DNA from: Aquisediminimonas sp031376385
GTDB lineage: Bacteria > Pseudomonadota > Alphaproteobacteria > Sphingomonadales > Sphingomonadaceae
Reading direction: 5' to 3'
Assembly (NCBI GenBank): GCA_031376385.1
Contig: JANMDQ010000025.1
Coordinates: forward strand, 5,287 to 69,286
Length of the DNA: 64,000 nucleotides
This document shows positions 62,013-64,000 of this stretch, in pieces; the first letter of the stretch is position 1; each line of letters opens with the position of its first letter. The notes beneath the pieces were generated by a model. The model was not told the origin of the DNA and made no database searches. It saw nothing but the letters and a program-made list of their open reading frames with translations. The position numbers were made by a program, and so were the translations under genes.

Positions 62013-62513
62013 ATGACCGAAGCGACTGATCGCCTTGCCTTGCCTCTGCTCATCGCGGGGCAGGCGCAGAAAGAAATCTGGCATAACGAAGCCTTGATGC
62101 TGATTGACGCGCTGGTGCAGCCCAGCGTGATGGCTGTGGCCCCCGCAACGGTTCCAACGACTCCAGCACTCGGGGCGTGCTGGATCGTTGGCGCGTCGCC
62201 GACTGGCGTCTGGGCGGGAAAGGGCCAGCATCTGGCCTGTTGGACCAGCGGCGGATGGCGCTTCATGCCGCCGCGTGACGGCATGTCCTGCTGGAGCATC
62301 GCTGACACTCTGACCGTGCGTTATACCGGCGGGGTTTGGGTGAAAGGAGTTGAGTCGGCGCTTTCATTCAAAATTGGCGGCCAGCAAGTGGTGGGTGCGC
62401 GATCCGCAGCGATTCTCAATGTGACCGGAGGTTCGACGGTGGACGCAGAGGCGCGATTCGCAATAAACACCATTCTGGCGGCACTGCGGTATCATGGTCT
62501 GATTTCCCCATGA
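62013..62513 (+). CDS. DUF2793 protein at the end of the GTA cluster
   Basis: A 166-residue protein. LALPLLIAGQAQKEIWHNEALMLIDALVQPSV is the family's N-terminus, where the particle-binding stretch is followed by ACWIVGASPTGVWAGKGQHLACWT and a C-terminal coil (AEARFAINTILAALRYHGLISP). DUF2793 genes often close GTA clusters in this order and probably encode a tail-fibre tip. Function not established. Confidence 0.85.
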   Translation: MTEATDRLALPLLIAGQAQKEIWHNEALMLIDALVQPSVMAVAPATVPTTPALGACWIVGASPTGVWAGKGQHLACWTSGGWRFMPPRDGMSCWSIADTLTVRYTGGVWVKGVESALSFKIGGQQVVGARSAAILNVTGGSTVDAEARFAINTILAALRYHGLISP

Positions 62514-62664
62514 TCCCAGCGACATTTCAAGCCAAAGGTTCTAAAATCAGGACGGATTGAGGCATTTGGGCAACAGTCCCCTTCAATTGGCCGCTTGCGC
62601 CATTGCCCCGCATTGTTTAGTGGCCTTAATCTGTCCCGAGTGACAAATGAGAAAGGGGATTTTT

Positions 62665-63801
62665 ATGCGGAAGCTAGCCATTACCTTGGCGCTTGCCTCA
62701 ACTGCGATGTCCATGCCAGCGCTTGCGCGTGACGATGCATGGTATATCGGCGTTGAAGGTGGTGCCTCTATCGTCGAAGACGCAACACTTAAAATTTCCA
62801 ACGCGAACGGCACAGCCGCTGGTGTTGGTACCGTCAACCATGACACAGGCTATGATGTCGATGGCATCATTGGTTACGATTTCGGTGGGTTCCGTTTGGA
62901 AGCTGAAGTCGGTTACAAAGAAGCTGGCGTCAGCAGCTATTCCTCAACAACGACCACACCTTTCCGTGGATCGTCCACAGGCGCGATTGCGAACGCACCT
63001 GCTGGCAGCTTCAACTTGGCCGGTGGAACAACTTCGGCGCTCAGCTTCATGCTGAACGGCATGTTGGATTTTGGCGATGATGACGGCGTGAACGGCTTCG
63101 TTGGCGGTGGTGTGGGTGTTGCCCGCGTCAAGGCTGATTACGGAATTAACCGTTTTGCCGGTTTTGTCGACGATTCTGACACTGGTCTTGCTTGGCAGGC
63201 TATTGCAGGCATCCGTGCACCGCTCAGCGGTAACTGGGATGTTGGCTTGAAGTATCGCTTCTTCAACGCGCCCAATGTTGACTTGGTTGGTCTGGACGGA
63301 CGCGGCGTGGAAACACGCTACCGTTCGCACAGCATCCTCGGCAGCTTGATCTATAACTTTGGTGAACCAGCGGCACCGCCGCCCCCACCACCTCCGCCGC
63401 CTGCTCCAGACGCGCCTCCTCCTCCGCCTCCTCCGGCAGAAGTGGTGCAGTGCACACCTGGACCGTATATCGTATTCTTTGAATGGGATAAGTCGGACAT
63501 CACAGCAGACGCAGCGTCGATCCTCGACAATGCTGTGGCAGCTTATGGCAATTGCGGTAACGCACAGGTCATGCTGGCAGGTCACGCCGATAAGTCAGGC
63601 ACACCGAAATATAACATCGGTCTGTCACAACGTCGGAACACAGCTGTTCGTGGCTACCTTGGTAGCAAGGGCATTGCAGATGGCGTCATTGCCACTCAAG
63701 CCTTTGGTGAAGGCGCACCACGCGTTGAAACCGCAGACGGCGTTCGCGAACTTCAGAACCGTCGGGTGGAAATCACCTACGGTCCCGGTTCGGGCATGTA
63801 A
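62665..63801 (+). CDS. OmpA-family outer-membrane protein
   Basis: A 378-residue protein: signal peptide MRKLAITLALASTAMSMPALA, an eight-stranded N-terminal barrel (WYIGVEGGASIVED onward to SHSILGSLIYNFGE), a Pro-rich hinge with two long proline runs near residue 240, and the OmpA C-terminal peptidoglycan-binding domain (YIVFFEWDKSDITADAASIL; AGHADKSGTPKYNIGLSQRR). ATG 62665 follows the gaaagggg ribosome site; an upstream ATG at 62647 sits before it and is rejected. Independent of the GTA cluster, with its own terminator. Confidence 0.94.
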   Translation: MRKLAITLALASTAMSMPALARDDAWYIGVEGGASIVEDATLKISNANGTAAGVGTVNHDTGYDVDGIIGYDFGGFRLEAEVGYKEAGVSSYSSTTTTPFRGSSTGAIANAPAGSFNLAGGTTSALSFMLNGMLDFGDDDGVNGFVGGGVGVARVKADYGINRFAGFVDDSDTGLAWQAIAGIRAPLSGNWDVGLKYRFFNAPNVDLVGLDGRGVETRYRSHSILGSLIYNFGEPAAPPPPPPPPPAPDAPPPPPPPAEVVQCTPGPYIVFFEWDKSDITADAASILDNAVAAYGNCGNAQVMLAGHADKSGTPKYNIGLSQRRNTAVRGYLGSKGIADGVIATQAFGEGAPRVETADGVRELQNRRVEITYGPGSGM

Positions 63802-63832
63802 GTCTTTTCAGTCCTTCGGGATTGAAACGAGA

Positions 63833-63860
63833 GGGCTGGTCGAAAGACCGGCCCTATTTC
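63833..63860 (+). terminator. Terminator of the OmpA-family gene
   Basis: gggctggtc-gaaa-gaccggccc forms a nine-pair GC-rich stem followed by TATTTCGTT. It lies 32 bp after the stop. Confidence 0.85.
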
Positions 63861-63899
63861 GTTGGGCGTGTTGGGGTGGCTCGAAATATGAATCACGCC

Positions 63900-64000
63900 C
63901 GTCATGCTGGCTCCCGGCGGGCCGCCGTTTCAGGGTCCATGCCTCAATTTTTATGCAAGACTGGATGGTTCAAGGTTGGCAGCGACATTGAGGCATGGAT
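63900..64000. repeat. Dispersed long inverted repeat, family B, copy 3 (cut by window end)
   Basis: cgtcatgctggctcccggcg starts the copy. The core atgcctcaatttttatgcaa and the ttggcagcgacattgaggca segment match copy 2 closely. The right outer arm lies beyond the window. Confidence 0.88.

Larger units (their letters stand above)
44890..62513 (+). mobile_element. RcGTA-like gene transfer agent structural cluster
   Basis: About 17.6 kb of same-strand, mostly overlapping genes in the order of the Rhodobacter capsulatus GTA: small terminase, large terminase, portal, g3.5, prohead protease, capsid, connector, head closure, tail terminator, tail tube, two chaperones, tape measure, g12, g13, peptidase, g15. 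There is no integrase, repressor, lysis or replication gene and no att site, which separates it from a prophage. Intact frames and conserved motifs indicate selection for particle production. Departures from RcGTA are the cassette at 46838-48402, the insert at 51481-53144, and the altered g12/g15. Confidence 0.9.

Noticed and set aside
44890..62513. Interpretation as an ordinary prophage
   Set aside because: No integrase, repressor, replication or lysis gene and no attachment repeats; order and sizes fit an RcGTA-like cluster.

Overview
The window is chromosomal DNA of an alphaproteobacterium, most likely of the order Sphingomonadales (Sphingopyxis/Sphingorhabdus/Novosphingobium-like). The pointers are high-GC codon use, an RcGTA-type gene transfer agent cluster, the ScfR/isocitrate lyase pair, a TIGR02300-aroA divergent pair, a SigF-NrsF sigma/anti-sigma pair, and abundant TonB-receptor and photolyase genes. 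Genus-level placement is inference.

Layout. (1) 1-3.7 kb: a light/flavin DNA-repair group with a classical photolyase (cut by the window edge), a 48-residue DUF2256 zinc-ribbon protein, an Fe-S bacterial photolyase-related protein and a renalase-like flavoprotein. (2) 3.9-7.2 kb: glyoxylate-shunt isocitrate lyase divergent from its probable regulator ScfR. (3) 7.2-31.3 kb: mostly housekeeping. This covers a secreted EEP phosphodiesterase, a lytic transglycosylase with a cysteine-free UDG-like protein, ETF-QO/TPR/ispE, an MFS carrier, tRNA-Ala(GGC), aroA, a TonB receptor with an ectonucleotide phosphodiesterase, purC, a PilZ protein, ygfZ, pyrC, a proton-pumping pyrophosphatase, thiL, pheA and a membrane cytochrome c. 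(4) 31.3-42.5 kb: prfC followed by an accessory region. A DUF4132 giant gene and a small partner are flanked by a second, diverged and broken 3' fragment of prfC. Then come a methyltransferase, the SigF/NrsF pair, a secreted TIM-barrel hydrolase-like protein and a glycosyltransferase. (5) 43-44.5 kb: an aldehyde dehydrogenase between two copies of a long dispersed repeat. (6) 44.9-62.5 kb: an RcGTA-like structural cluster from small terminase to a DUF2793 gene. (7) 62.7-63.8 kb: an OmpA-family outer-membrane protein, then a third copy of the long repeat.

The GTA cluster keeps the canonical order (g1, g2, g3, g3.5, g4, g5, g6, g7, g8, g9, g10, g10.1, g11, g12, g13, g14, g15), with three departures. 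A low-GC two-gene cassette with its own terminator sits between large terminase and portal. A three-gene block including a collagen-like protein sits between capsid and head-tail connector. The g12 homologue carries a long TIM-barrel-like N-terminal extension, while g15 is short.

The most promising undescribed system is the cassette at 46.8-48.3 kb. Its 437-residue protein would begin with Thr after Met removal and places Asp and Lys where HslV/proteasome beta subunits have Thr1/Asp17/Lys33. It is therefore a predicted N-terminal-threonine (Ntn) hydrolase with a helical insertion, translationally coupled to a 66-residue partner. The second candidate is the DUF4132 operon at 32.9-36.9 kb. The prfC fragment flanking it encodes a stretch identical in protein to the intact prfC but differs at many synonymous sites, which suggests arrival by recombination with a related genome.
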